Source of the DNA: DASQLQ01 sp035629935
GTDB taxonomy: Bacteria > Actinomycetota > CADDZG01 > WHSQ01
Assembly (NCBI GenBank): GCA_035629935.1
Contig: DASQLQ010000031.1
Coordinates: 1-64,000, forward strand
Direction: 5' to 3'
DNA length: 64,000 bases
The position numbers and the translations under genes are program-made. Position 1 is the first letter of the stretch. Each line of letters begins with the position of its first letter. The notes below the pieces were generated by a model. It was given only the letters and a program-made list of their open reading frames with translations, had not been told where the DNA came from and searched no databases. Positions 1 through 7,853 of this stretch are shown here, in pieces.

Positions 1-1
1 C

Positions 2-385
2 AACGACAGCGATGACGAGTTGGACCAGACGGATGACGAGCCAACGGTTTCGGGGCAGATCGCCTGGGGTGGCGAGACTCGCACGATACCGACGACCGTC
101 ACGTTGCGATACAAGCGTCCCAACTTCAAAGGCAAAGCTTCATCCTCCGAGGCCCAGTGCCAGCAAGCGCGTGGCATCCTGCTCAAGCGAGCGAAGAAGG
201 GCAAGGACGCCACCTCTGGATCGGCAACGACGGACGCGCAGGGCAGGTACAAGATCCGCCTCCCGAGAGCCAGGGGGCGTTACTACGCGATCGTCAGCAA
301 AACGACCGTTGTTACGGACGAGGGTGACACGCTCGTCTGTCAGAGGGTCAAGTCACGCAGAATAAAGGTCCGCCGTCCGAGGTAA
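2..385 (+). CDS. C-terminal end of an unknown protein (5' partial)
   Basis: The frame is open from base 2 and stops at a TAA, so the gene starts before the window. The visible 127 residues begin with an acidic Asn/Asp/Glu-rich stretch. A beta-strand-rich segment follows, containing TDAQGRYKIRLP, which resembles the strand-turn-strand of carboxypeptidase-regulatory-like beta-sandwich domains found in exported proteins. The tail is rich in Arg and Lys and holds one of the two cysteines. I infer an extracellular or surface protein, but no enzymatic motif is visible and the N-terminus is missing. It converges on the MTHFR-family gene. Confidence 0.6.
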   Translation, partial: NDSDDELDQTDDEPTVSGQIAWGGETRTIPTTVTLRYKRPNFKGKASSSEAQCQQARGILLKRAKKGKDATSGSATTDAQGRYKIRLPRARGRYYAIVSKTTVVTDEGDTLVCQRVKSRRIKVRRPR

Positions 386-421
386 GAGTGGAGTTCGGCC
401 ACAAAGATCTGCCGAAGCTCC

Positions 422-480
422 GCTAGTCGCCTAGGCGAGTAGCCATTTCCAGCTAGTCGGCTAGGCGAGTAGCCATTTCT
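422..480. repeat. 30-bp tandem duplication covering the end of the MTHFR-family gene
   Basis: Two adjacent copies of about 30 bp (422-451 and 452-480) differ at one or two bases. Each contains the same minus-strand coding end, Met-Ala-Thr-Arg-Leu-x-Asp followed by a TAG stop. The gene stops in the first copy it meets (453-455), so the second copy is a decoy tail in the 3' region. This looks like a replication-slippage duplication. Confidence 0.8.
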
Positions 481-1274
481 TTGTAGCTGCCGACGGGGAC
501 CAGGTGGACCCCGTCGAAGGCCCCGGAGGATCGGATGGCATCGATCTGCTCACACGCAAGGTCGAGGCCGACGTGTTTCCCATCGTCGAGCTTGTCGATG
601 ACATGTTCCGGGATCCGGATATCGGGCAGCGAAGCATTGATGCGGCGCGCCATGCGCGAGCTCGCTAGCACAACGACTGCGGGATAGACCCTGCCGTCAT
701 AGTCGAGCGACTCTCGCCACCTCATCAAGCGGTCGAACGCGTAGGTGATCTGAACCATGATGTAGTCGGCGCGGGTTCGCCATGCAAGCGGCCGGCTCGT
801 CTTTGCGACGGTGCCGATGCGGAAGTCCGGATAATCCTCGAACAGCGGCTGGGTCCCGAAGGAGCGAACCTCTTCGATCATGCCTCGCACGGTCAGGTCC
901 ATCGTCCTCCGTCCCTGCTGTGGAGGGTCCCCGTAGACGAACAGGAAGTGATCCACGCCGTAGGCCGCGGCGGTAAGGAGGTCCCGCCGGAAACCGAGCA
1001 CGTTCCGATCTCGCGCGTTCATGCAGGCGATCGAGCGGCCGCCCATGTAGGCGACCTCGTGAGCCACGGACACACTCGAGACGGTCGCCCGGCCTAAGTG
1101 GTTGTCCGGGACCAGGAAGGCGTCGACCACCGGCTTTAGAACGTTTATCTGTTCGTGGACATGGCCCATATCCGGCCGGCGCGGAGGCTCGATCTCGCAC
1201 AGGATTCGGAAGTCGTCACCCTCCAAGAAAGACGGTGGTGGTGGTGGAGGACGCGGCACTAACTGTTCTGGCAT
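453..1274 (-). CDS. methylenetetrahydrofolate reductase family protein
   Basis: At 273 residues this is close to the length of MetF-type TIM-barrel flavoproteins, which reduce 5,10-methylene-THF to 5-methyl-THF for methionine synthesis. Family landmarks are present: an early CEIEPPR segment (FExxPP in MetF), a DAFLVPDN strand, MNARDRNVLGFRRDLLTA, and a GDPP turn around residue 116. A proline run at residues 9-14 precedes the domain. A TATATC box six bases before the ATG suggests a leaderless message. No methionine-synthesis genes are adjacent, so a specialised paralogue of MetF is possible. The 3' end is duplicated in tandem. Confidence 0.8.
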   Translation of the reverse strand: MPEQLVPRPPPPPPSFLEGDDFRILCEIEPPRRPDMGHVHEQINVLKPVVDAFLVPDNHLGRATVSSVSVAHEVAYMGGRSIACMNARDRNVLGFRRDLLTAAAYGVDHFLFVYGDPPQQGRRTMDLTVRGMIEEVRSFGTQPLFEDYPDFRIGTVAKTSRPLAWRTRADYIMVQITYAFDRLMRWRESLDYDGRVYPAVVVLASSRMARRINASLPDIRIPEHVIDKLDDGKHVGLDLACEQIDAIRSSGAFDGVHLVPVGSYKEMATRLAD

Positions 1275-1323
1275 CAGGTGGATATACCAGGCCTTGCCGG
1301 GGGTGCGTGCAGGTGGGAGGCGG

Positions 1324-2397
1324 TTAGAGGTTCAGATCCACTGGTCCGGCCCCAGGAAGGATGTCCCTGACCTCCTTGAGCAACTTGCGGGTGGTGCTGG
1401 CAGCCGTCGCGCTGGGAACGTCCTCAGAGCTCTGGTCACGCTTCTTGGGCTTGTCATCGAAGCGGTCGTGGCCGCTGAGCACTCCTTGGATCTCGCGGAC
1501 GGCCGCGCCGACCGGGTCTTCGGGTGCAGTAGTCGGCTGCTTCACAGGGAGCTTAGTGCTCGGAAGAGCTTTCTTCTTCGGAAGCGCCGCGGTCGACGCT
1601 TCCCCCCACGCGAACCCTCGTTCGTTCCGCTCGACGTTCTCGCTGCTGCCGCTGCTTCCGGTTGCGGTGGGGAGCCCGGTGAGCGCAACCGCAACGGCCA
1701 GAGCGGTCGTTGCCACCCTTTCCGCAAGTACCGGCGTAAATGTTGGTGCCGCTCCCAGCAGGGGAGAGCCGGGGCTGCCGTTTGACCTGCTGCTGAAGAA
1801 CGAGCGACCCGCGATCAAGGGGGCAAGTGCCCAGCCTTCGGCGCGATCCCAAGCCTTACGCAGTGAGAGGCGGGCCCGGTGAAGTAGCGCCTTCACCTGT
1901 GCAGGACTCATCTCGAGTTTGCCTGCGATCTCCTGGTGCGAGAGCCCTTCGACATTCCGCCATGCGAGTGCGCGGGCGTGTACCGGTTTGATGTCACCCA
2001 GAGCGATCTCGAGTCGCGGATCTCCACCGGTGACAACTTCTTCCGGATCTAACTCGTCCGCGGCCTCCGGCTCCTCACTCGGAAGCCCCACGAGCGGGCT
2101 GCGGGCTTTGGACCGGAGTTGGTCGACACTGGTGTTCGCGGCGATGCGTGCCAACCATGCGCCGAGCCGGAAGTTGCCGTTGAAACGCGGCAGCGCTTGA
2201 TACGCGCGCAGGAACGTTTCTTGCGACGCTTCCTCCGCGTCCTGCGAGTTGTTCAGGATCCGAGAACAGACCGAGAACACACGCCGGTGATAGCGCCGAT
2301 ACATCTCGTCGTACGCGGCGGGGTCCCCGGCCTGGAAGGTCAGAACCAACTCGCGGTCGGAGGTCGCACGGGGCGTGGTGCCCGGAACGGGTTCCAT
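1324..2397 (-). CDS. ECF-type sigma-70 factor with a C-terminal transmembrane tail
   Basis: Residues 14-98 match sigma region 2 (DAEEASQETFLRAYQ, then WLARIAANTSVDQLRSKAR). Residues 126-185 match region 4, with the helix-turn-helix SHQEIAGKLEMSPAQVKALL. Typical ECF factors stop near 190 residues. This one continues for about 170 more, with a hydrophobic stretch at 228-245 (VATTALAVAVALTGLP) followed by a polar Ser/Lys/Pro-rich tail. I infer a membrane-tethered sigma factor whose tail lies outside the membrane. No separate anti-sigma gene is adjacent. The next gene downstream encodes a small single-span membrane protein of unknown role. Confidence 0.85.
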   Translation of the reverse strand: MEPVPGTTPRATSDRELVLTFQAGDPAAYDEMYRRYHRRVFSVCSRILNNSQDAEEASQETFLRAYQALPRFNGNFRLGAWLARIAANTSVDQLRSKARSPLVGLPSEEPEAADELDPEEVVTGGDPRLEIALGDIKPVHARALAWRNVEGLSHQEIAGKLEMSPAQVKALLHRARLSLRKAWDRAEGWALAPLIAGRSFFSSRSNGSPGSPLLGAAPTFTPVLAERVATTALAVAVALTGLPTATGSSGSSENVERNERGFAWGEASTAALPKKKALPSTKLPVKQPTTAPEDPVGAAVREIQGVLSGHDRFDDKPKKRDQSSEDVPSATAASTTRKLLKEVRDILPGAGPVDLNL

Positions 2398-2429
2398 AAT
2401 CGGATGATTCGCCCTTTTCGGGCGATTTC

Positions 2430-2762
2430 CTACCGGTTGGCTGGAGCGGGGGTGCTGCTCGCTTCGGTTGAGGCCTCCGGCACCCGCAGCTGCTTGTCCA
2501 GGCGCTCGTCAGGCTCGATCGACGGGTCCCGGCGGGTGGGCTGCACGGCGCTCTGCCCGAAGCTGGCGGCTCCAGCTTGCTGCGAACGCTGCCAGGCGAC
2601 GTAGCCGCCACCGGCAAGGGCCAGGAGGGCCAGCTTGCCCCAGTGACGCCTGACGAACGATTTGCGAGGCACACGGGCCTCCTGGATGCGGTCTACGACT
2701 TCTTTGACCGCAACAGCAGCGAGCACCTTTTTCGCGAGCGGCTTCTTCAGTAGGGAAGTCAT
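2430..2762 (-). CDS. small single-span membrane protein, unknown function
   Basis: This 110-residue protein is preceded by a good Shine-Dalgarno (AAGGAG). The N-terminal half is basic and amphipathic (LLKKPLAKKVLAAVAVKEV). A single hydrophobic span sits at about 43-56 (KLALLALAGGGYVAW), and the tail is hydrophilic and Pro/Ser/Thr-rich. I do not recognise a family. The gene lies directly upstream of the ECF sigma gene on the same strand, so the two may be cotranscribed, and a regulatory link to the tethered sigma factor is possible but unproven. Confidence 0.65.
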   Translation of the reverse strand: MTSLLKKPLAKKVLAAVAVKEVVDRIQEARVPRKSFVRRHWGKLALLALAGGGYVAWQRSQQAGAASFGQSAVQPTRRDPSIEPDERLDKQLRVPEASTEASSTPAPANR

Positions 2763-2830
2763 CTCGGCTCCTTCCTTGAATGGGTTGTGAAGAGGTTCTA
2801 CCCCTCCGCCGGCCTGTGGAACCCTAGCCC

Positions 2831-3166
2831 TTATGGGGTGTGTCCGGCTTGGTAGCCCTTCGAGAAAGAGCTGTGGCCCCGTTTCGAGCGGTCGTTGATC
2901 TGCCGGAGAAGCTCCTCACGTGCCTCGCGGACACCCTGGCCCACGTCGGTGTGGTCGGCGGTGGCTATGAGGTGGGTACGGCCATAGTCCAACTCGATCA
3001 CGACGTGGAACGTCGGCGCGTTGCCTTCGCTCTTAACTCGTACCTCGGCGACGACCTCTTCTTTGAAATCCTGTAAACGGCGATCGATCTTCTCGAGGTC
3101 GCGGTGGATGTTCTCGACGTCTTCTTCCTTCAGGTGGTTCCCCGGCGCCGAAACTCGGATCCGCAT
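2831..3166 (-). CDS. hpf: HPF/RaiA-family ribosome-associated protein (short form)
   Basis: The 111 residues fit the beta-alpha-beta-beta-beta-alpha fold of sigma-54 modulation/ribosome hibernation factors: an N-terminal strand (MRIRVSAPG), a helix (IHRDLEKIDRRLQDF), three strands including HVVIELDYGRTHLIATADHTD, and a C-terminal helix (VREAREELLRQINDR). It lacks the C-terminal dimerisation domain of long HPF, so it is a short form or a diverged relative. Start supported by AAGGAG seven bases upstream of the ATG. Family members bind the 30S decoding region of resting ribosomes; that role is inferred here. Confidence 0.7.
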   Translation of the reverse strand: MRIRVSAPGNHLKEEDVENIHRDLEKIDRRLQDFKEEVVAEVRVKSEGNAPTFHVVIELDYGRTHLIATADHTDVGQGVREAREELLRQINDRSKRGHSSFSKGYQAGHTP

Positions 3167-3208
3167 GCGGTCTCCTTACGAGGGGACTGTGGTTCGTGCA
3201 TCGTAGCC

Positions 3209-4333
3209 TCACCCAAGCCACTTCAGAAGCGGTTCGGGCAAGATGTGGTGGGACCAGTTCTCCTCGACGAACAGCCGGGCCGCGGCCCCCATCTCCTTGG
3301 CGGTCGACGGTTCCCTCAGAAGGAGAGAAGTCTTCTCTATCAAGGCTGCTTCGTCGCGCGCATCGATGTGGAAACCGGTGACCCCGTCGATAACCGCCTC
3401 AACCGTGCCCCCGGACCGCCCCGTGACACTCGGCACCCCGGCCGCCGATGCCTCGAGCAAAACGATCCCCAACCCTTCCGTCTCCAGCCCCCGGTATCGG
3501 TCGACCACCGGCAGGACGAAGACGTCACCAAGTGCGTAGAGCGCCGGCGCTTCGGAGTCCGGAACGCTTCCTGCGAAGATCACCCGCGTTCGACACTGCG
3601 CGGCCATCGCGCGTAAACGTTTCTCTTCCGGTCCGGTGCCCCCGATGACTAGAACGATCTCGCCCGTCCGATCTCCGATCTTGTCGAGGACGCCGAGTAG
3701 ACGGTGTACGCCCTTTCGTTTGACCAGACGTCCGAAGTGCACGATCACCCGAACGTCCGGTCCGATGTCCCAACGTGAGCGGAGTGGCCCAACGTCGACC
3801 GAAGGTGTGAACCGGTCGATGTCGATGCGGGCTCGAAGCTTCTCGACGCGAGGTACCCGTTGGCCGTGACGTGACAGGACATCGTCGATGCGGCGAGCGG
3901 TGAAATCACTTACGGGCATCAGTAGCTCGGCCGATGAAAGGGCCGCGGCGAGTTTCCCGGCAACCACCGGGATCGCTGCCGGCACCAATAGCTCGGCTCC
4001 GTGAACGATGACCGAGTATCTGAGGCCTTTCTCCCGCAACGACGGACCGACGAGCGCAAGGGGCCAGGGGGTTCCGAAGACAACGCGATCCACCGATTGC
4101 TCGAGTGCCGCGAGCACGATGGCATCCCGAACTCGGCGGCCGGGCCACAGCATCGTCCCCGGTCCGGGCAAGGCCGGATAACCGAGGTCCTGCGGGATCG
4201 GCCGGCCGTCGCGTGTCGCCGGCGCCAGAACTGCGAGGCGCGGAGCGACCTGACTGCACAGCTCCGCCAGGTAGCGCTCGATCCCTCCACGACCCGGAAG
4301 AAACGATGACGTAACTAGAAGTGCATCGGCCAC
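3209..4333 (-). CDS. glycosyltransferase family 4 (PimB-like mannosyltransferase)
   Basis: At 374 residues with the GT-B two-domain layout, it carries the GT4 landmarks. These are the N-terminal glycine loop GRGGIERYLAEL, the phosphate-binding segment FGRLVKRKGVHRLL near residue 210, GGTGPEEKRL, and the E-x7-E sugar-nucleotide motif ETEGLGIVLLEAS near residue 285. The arrangement resembles actinobacterial PimB, which adds mannose to phosphatidylinositol mannosides at the inner membrane face, but donor and acceptor cannot be read from sequence. The start is a GTG with a TTTAAT box about eight bases upstream, so the message is probably leaderless. Confidence 0.82.
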   Translation of the reverse strand: MADALLVTSSFLPGRGGIERYLAELCSQVAPRLAVLAPATRDGRPIPQDLGYPALPGPGTMLWPGRRVRDAIVLAALEQSVDRVVFGTPWPLALVGPSLREKGLRYSVIVHGAELLVPAAIPVVAGKLAAALSSAELLMPVSDFTARRIDDVLSRHGQRVPRVEKLRARIDIDRFTPSVDVGPLRSRWDIGPDVRVIVHFGRLVKRKGVHRLLGVLDKIGDRTGEIVLVIGGTGPEEKRLRAMAAQCRTRVIFAGSVPDSEAPALYALGDVFVLPVVDRYRGLETEGLGIVLLEASAAGVPSVTGRSGGTVEAVIDGVTGFHIDARDEAALIEKTSLLLREPSTAKEMGAAARLFVEENWSHHILPEPLLKWLG

Positions 4334-4364
4334 GGCGACCGATTAAAGCAGGGGAGGATGAAAG

Positions 4365-5033
4365 TTAGGCGAGGCGGACCGTTGTGCGCTGGGTTTCCGG
4401 CTTCGCCAGCGGATCCAGCATCCCGTTGCGCCACGCTTCATGCATCGCATCCACGATCAAAGGATCGAACTGTTTCCCGGCCCCCTTGCGCAGAGAGTCC
4501 AATGCGGCATCCACCTCGGCCTCTGTGCCGGTGCTCTTGTTGGTCATGGCGTCGTAGGCCTCGACGACGAAGATGATCCGTGATTGGACCGGGATGTCCA
4601 CGCCTTTGAGTCCGCTCGGATATCCCGACCCGTCCCAGCACTCATGGTGGTGGAGCACGATCGGCACGACGTTCTCCATGTCCGGCATCCGGGAGAGGAT
4701 GCTTGCGCCGATGATGGGGTGCAAGCGGATGAGATGCCTCTCGGCTTCGGTAAGACCCCCCGGCTTGCGGAGGACCCATTCGGGGACGCCGATCTTGCCG
4801 ACGTCGTGGACCAGGGCGGCCAGATTGACCAGGGTGACCTCCCTCGGGGTGGACCCCATGATTCGAGCCAGATCCGATGCGTACGTGGCTACCCGCCGGG
4901 AATGACCGCGCCGGTAGGTGTCGGCTCGGTCCACCGAGTCCACCAGGGACTCGAGGGCATAGTGCGATGGGAGGTCCGAGAGATCGGGACCTGAGGTGAC
5001 GCTCAAACGCTGGGCAAAGCTCTGTGTGGTCAA
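4365..5033 (-). CDS. HD-GYP domain phosphodiesterase-like protein
   Basis: A 222-residue stand-alone HD-GYP domain. The metal-binding HD pair is HDVGKIGVP near residue 75, with an upstream HSRRVA histidine. The later HHHECWDGSGYP segment carries the HHExxDGSGYP signature. HD-GYP proteins hydrolyse cyclic di-GMP or related dinucleotides; here there is no receiver or sensor domain, only about 25 extra N-terminal residues. The start is TTG, chosen because AAGGAG lies seven bases upstream and the reading frame opens there. The gene follows the vWA-domain gene on the same strand. Confidence 0.88.
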   Translation of the reverse strand: MTTQSFAQRLSVTSGPDLSDLPSHYALESLVDSVDRADTYRRGHSRRVATYASDLARIMGSTPREVTLVNLAALVHDVGKIGVPEWVLRKPGGLTEAERHLIRLHPIIGASILSRMPDMENVVPIVLHHHECWDGSGYPSGLKGVDIPVQSRIIFVVEAYDAMTNKSTGTEAEVDAALDSLRKGAGKQFDPLIVDAMHEAWRNGMLDPLAKPETQRTTVRLA

Positions 5034-5091
5034 CGCCGGCTCCTTCCCCCGAGGGGTGTGACTAGTCCTTCTGGACTATCGACAGGAGTAG

Positions 5092-7680
5092 TCAGCGTCT
5101 TGAGCGGGCTATGGATAAGGCCCGACCTCGGGCCAGAGAGAGGCCTGCGAAGGCCATCGCCATTGCGGCTGCGGTGCCGTAGAGGATCCACGGGGCCCCC
5201 GAGGGCGCCGGGCGCCGGTAGGCCGTGAAGGAGTACTCCTCGGCGGCCTGTTGCTGCATCGCTTCCTGCCATACGACGGCAGCCTGGACCTCTTCCTGCT
5301 CCTGGGCGGCCGCTGCGGGCTGGGCCTGGAACATCTGCTGGGTAGTGGGCGCCGTCTCGCTGACGCCAGGGGGGGCCGGAGGTGGAGGCGCCAGAGCCGC
5401 GGGCAGCACGAGGGGAAGGACCGCCGGGACTACTTTGGCCGGCTTCTCCTCTTCGCTTTCACTGAGCGGGCGGCACACCACCAGGGTGTCGGCTGCGGCG
5501 ATGGATCGTCCGCCGACGAGAACCCCGAGCTCGATCTCGTCCCGGGAACCGGCGAGCGTTCGGGGGCACGTGTATTCGACGGTGAAACCGAGCTTGCCTG
5601 CAGTGTTGACGTTGTAGGCGGGAAAGACGGAAGGGACGATCTTTCCGACGCGAGGCGATTCCTCGGCTCGGAGCTCGATCCGGACGTCCTGCGTGACAGC
5701 CTTCAAGGTCGACACGATCGCGGGAGCAAGGGTTACGGACCCGGTGCCGAGCTCGTCCGAAACTACGCACGCGAGAGGGGCGCCGGCTTGCACGTCGATG
5801 GTTCCGTCGCCCGTACAGTCCACGCCGCTGGCAGGAGCAAGAGCGTTCGTGGCCGCGGCCATGTCCGTCAGATGGTCGAGACCTTCTGGGCCTTCCCGGC
5901 CATATACGGCGAGGCCGATCTGGAGGATGGCTTCCGATCGAAGTGCCGATACCACTTCGGCCCAGCTCGGCGAGGGGTGCGCGAGGTCGGTGTGGAATGC
6001 CGCATCGGTGAGATGGATGATCACTCGTAGCGAGCCGGGCCGGAAGCCGGCATCTTCTCCCGGTGCGACAAAGCCCGGGTCCCCTGCGCCCGTAGCGGCT
6101 TGGTACAGACCGGTCAGTTGCGATTCGGGTTTGTCGGCGTTGCCTCCACCTTCGGCATCGAGCATCTCGAGAGCATCAGCGAGCGATGCATCTGCCGGTC
6201 CGATCTTGCGGTCGAGCCTGTACGGGAAGTCTCCGGATTCTGGGTTCCCATAACCGGGGATCGGATAGTCCTTGAATTCGCCCACTCCGAACTGAACGTC
6301 GATCTTCGCTTGCTCGAGCTCGTTGATGACTTCTGCCATCCCCTCCCGCAGCCCGTTGATAGTGGAATCCATGCTCTGCGAGGTGTCGACGAGGAAGAAG
6401 ACGTCCAACGCAGTGGGATGTGGCGGTAGTCCCAGGTGGTAGCGAACCTTCTTGGACTCTCCCGGGTCGATCTTCACTTTCGAGTGCTGCGGTGTCAGCG
6501 TCGTCCCGACATCCGACACGCTGTCGACATCGACCGGGGTGAATGGATCGACCTCGACTTTTAGGTCCAACTGGTCGTATCGCCAGATCGTGTTCTCGTC
6601 GCGCGCGAAGCCGAACATGAATGACTCGTCTGAGCGCGTTGCCTGCAGATCGAAGAGATCGGGCTGGTCCTCGATGTGGATCTCTGCCCAGAACTGGGAA
6701 TCGACCAATCGGTAGACGCCGTCGTGCCCGGCGACCACCACTTGTGTGGAATCGGTTCCGTGTGCCATCGCGTGAGCGAAGATCCCGGGGCCCGGGATCC
6801 GGATCCATTCACCCCCACCGTTCACGGTCGTCATGAAGGACTGAGTCTCCGCTTCGTAGGCCAGGACCTGAGTCGAGCCGTTCGGCATGGGACTGACGTC
6901 GAGCATCGGTACCGGTGGTGCGGCGTACCCGATGACCTCGCGCGTTCGGCCCCCATCCGTCGAGTGATACAGCTCGGCGCCCGAGAACCACACATCGTCG
7001 GCGTTCCGCTGGTTGATAGCGAGACCGTTCGCGGTTCCTTGGTTCCCTTGCGAGCGTTGTTCCCAAGAGACGCCTCCGTTCGTGCTTGCGTAGACGACGT
7101 CGGCAGCTCCCGTCGGCTGATCGCGCACCAACAGGAACGCGAGCTTGGGGATACTCGGTGCAGCCTCGAGCGCGATCACCCCTCCCGTGACCAAAGGGAG
7201 CCCTTCGGTGCTGTCCGTCCAGTTATCGCCTCCGTCGTGCGACGAGACGACATGAGGCCGCACCGCCGGACCGACAGCTTCTTCGACCGCGAGATAGATG
7301 CTGCGGGCTCCAGCTTTCTCGGCCCCATCCGGTATGGCGATCTTCTTGATCGTCGCGTTCGCCGCCGAGACGGGTTTATCGAGCGACGGGAGAAGTTCGA
7401 TGCTGAATACCTGCGTCCATTTGCATCCTCCGTCGGTCGTACGCATCAACGTCTGACCGTTGGTTGCGAAGATCGTGTCGGCCGCCTGGGGGTCGATCGC
7501 GTATGCCGTGATCGCCGCAGGTCCCTGAGAGAAGGAGGGGGCGGCTATGACGGTCCAGGACTCCTTCTGTTCGATGGCCGCGCAGGAGGGGGCCGCGGAG
7601 TAACCCGTGGCCGCGAATGGGCCCACCACGATCGCCACGCTCAGGAGCGCGACGGTGGCTCGAAGGAAAGCTCTAGTCAT
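5092..7680 (-). CDS. exported beta-propeller/von Willebrand A domain protein with C-terminal membrane anchor
   Basis: 862 residues. A signal peptide ends near residue 28 (ATGYSA/AP). Residues 40-380 contain repeated strands of the YCF48/sortilin-like propeller kind, with TTDGGCKW, SSHDGGDNW, STNGGVSW and STDGGRT blades. A vWA domain follows from about 425, with the metal-site motif DTSQSMDS after the VFFLV strand. A beta-rich segment comes next, then a Pro/Ala/Gln-rich spacer, and a membrane span near 838-856 with a short Arg-rich end, giving a surface-anchored orientation. I infer an adhesin or surface sensor; the ligand is unknown. It is followed by the HD-GYP gene. Confidence 0.8.
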   Translation of the reverse strand: MTRAFLRATVALLSVAIVVGPFAATGYSAAPSCAAIEQKESWTVIAAPSFSQGPAAITAYAIDPQAADTIFATNGQTLMRTTDGGCKWTQVFSIELLPSLDKPVSAANATIKKIAIPDGAEKAGARSIYLAVEEAVGPAVRPHVVSSHDGGDNWTDSTEGLPLVTGGVIALEAAPSIPKLAFLLVRDQPTGAADVVYASTNGGVSWEQRSQGNQGTANGLAINQRNADDVWFSGAELYHSTDGGRTREVIGYAAPPVPMLDVSPMPNGSTQVLAYEAETQSFMTTVNGGGEWIRIPGPGIFAHAMAHGTDSTQVVVAGHDGVYRLVDSQFWAEIHIEDQPDLFDLQATRSDESFMFGFARDENTIWRYDQLDLKVEVDPFTPVDVDSVSDVGTTLTPQHSKVKIDPGESKKVRYHLGLPPHPTALDVFFLVDTSQSMDSTINGLREGMAEVINELEQAKIDVQFGVGEFKDYPIPGYGNPESGDFPYRLDRKIGPADASLADALEMLDAEGGGNADKPESQLTGLYQAATGAGDPGFVAPGEDAGFRPGSLRVIIHLTDAAFHTDLAHPSPSWAEVVSALRSEAILQIGLAVYGREGPEGLDHLTDMAAATNALAPASGVDCTGDGTIDVQAGAPLACVVSDELGTGSVTLAPAIVSTLKAVTQDVRIELRAEESPRVGKIVPSVFPAYNVNTAGKLGFTVEYTCPRTLAGSRDEIELGVLVGGRSIAAADTLVVCRPLSESEEEKPAKVVPAVLPLVLPAALAPPPPAPPGVSETAPTTQQMFQAQPAAAAQEQEEVQAAVVWQEAMQQQAAEEYSFTAYRRPAPSGAPWILYGTAAAMAMAFAGLSLARGRALSIARSRR

Positions 7681-7800
7681 CTAGGGGAAAGGTTCGCCGG
7701 TTCAATGGTGTGTCCTTTAGGGAAGCTACCCCGCAAGGGAGGGGGGTTCGGGGGCTGGTAGCGAGCGCTTGCGCGAGCGGACCCCCGAGAAGAAAAGGAA

Positions 7801-7829
7801 AGGGCCCTGGGGGGTTGCCCCAGGGCCCT
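7801..7829 (-). terminator. intrinsic terminator of the LVIVD-repeat gene
   Basis: A 12-bp GC-rich perfect stem (AGGGCCCTGGGG and its complement) with a 5-base loop lies just past the stop of the 7854-9059 gene. On the minus strand it is followed by a pyrimidine tract TTTCCTTTTCTT, which fits Rho-independent termination. Confidence 0.9.
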
Positions 7830-7853
7830 CTGCCCGCCTTTTGCCGCTCGGGC

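Noticed and set aside
6676..7761. Open frame of 361 codons on the plus strand
   Set aside because: Antisense to the vWA-domain gene and low in hydrophobic or domain-like content.
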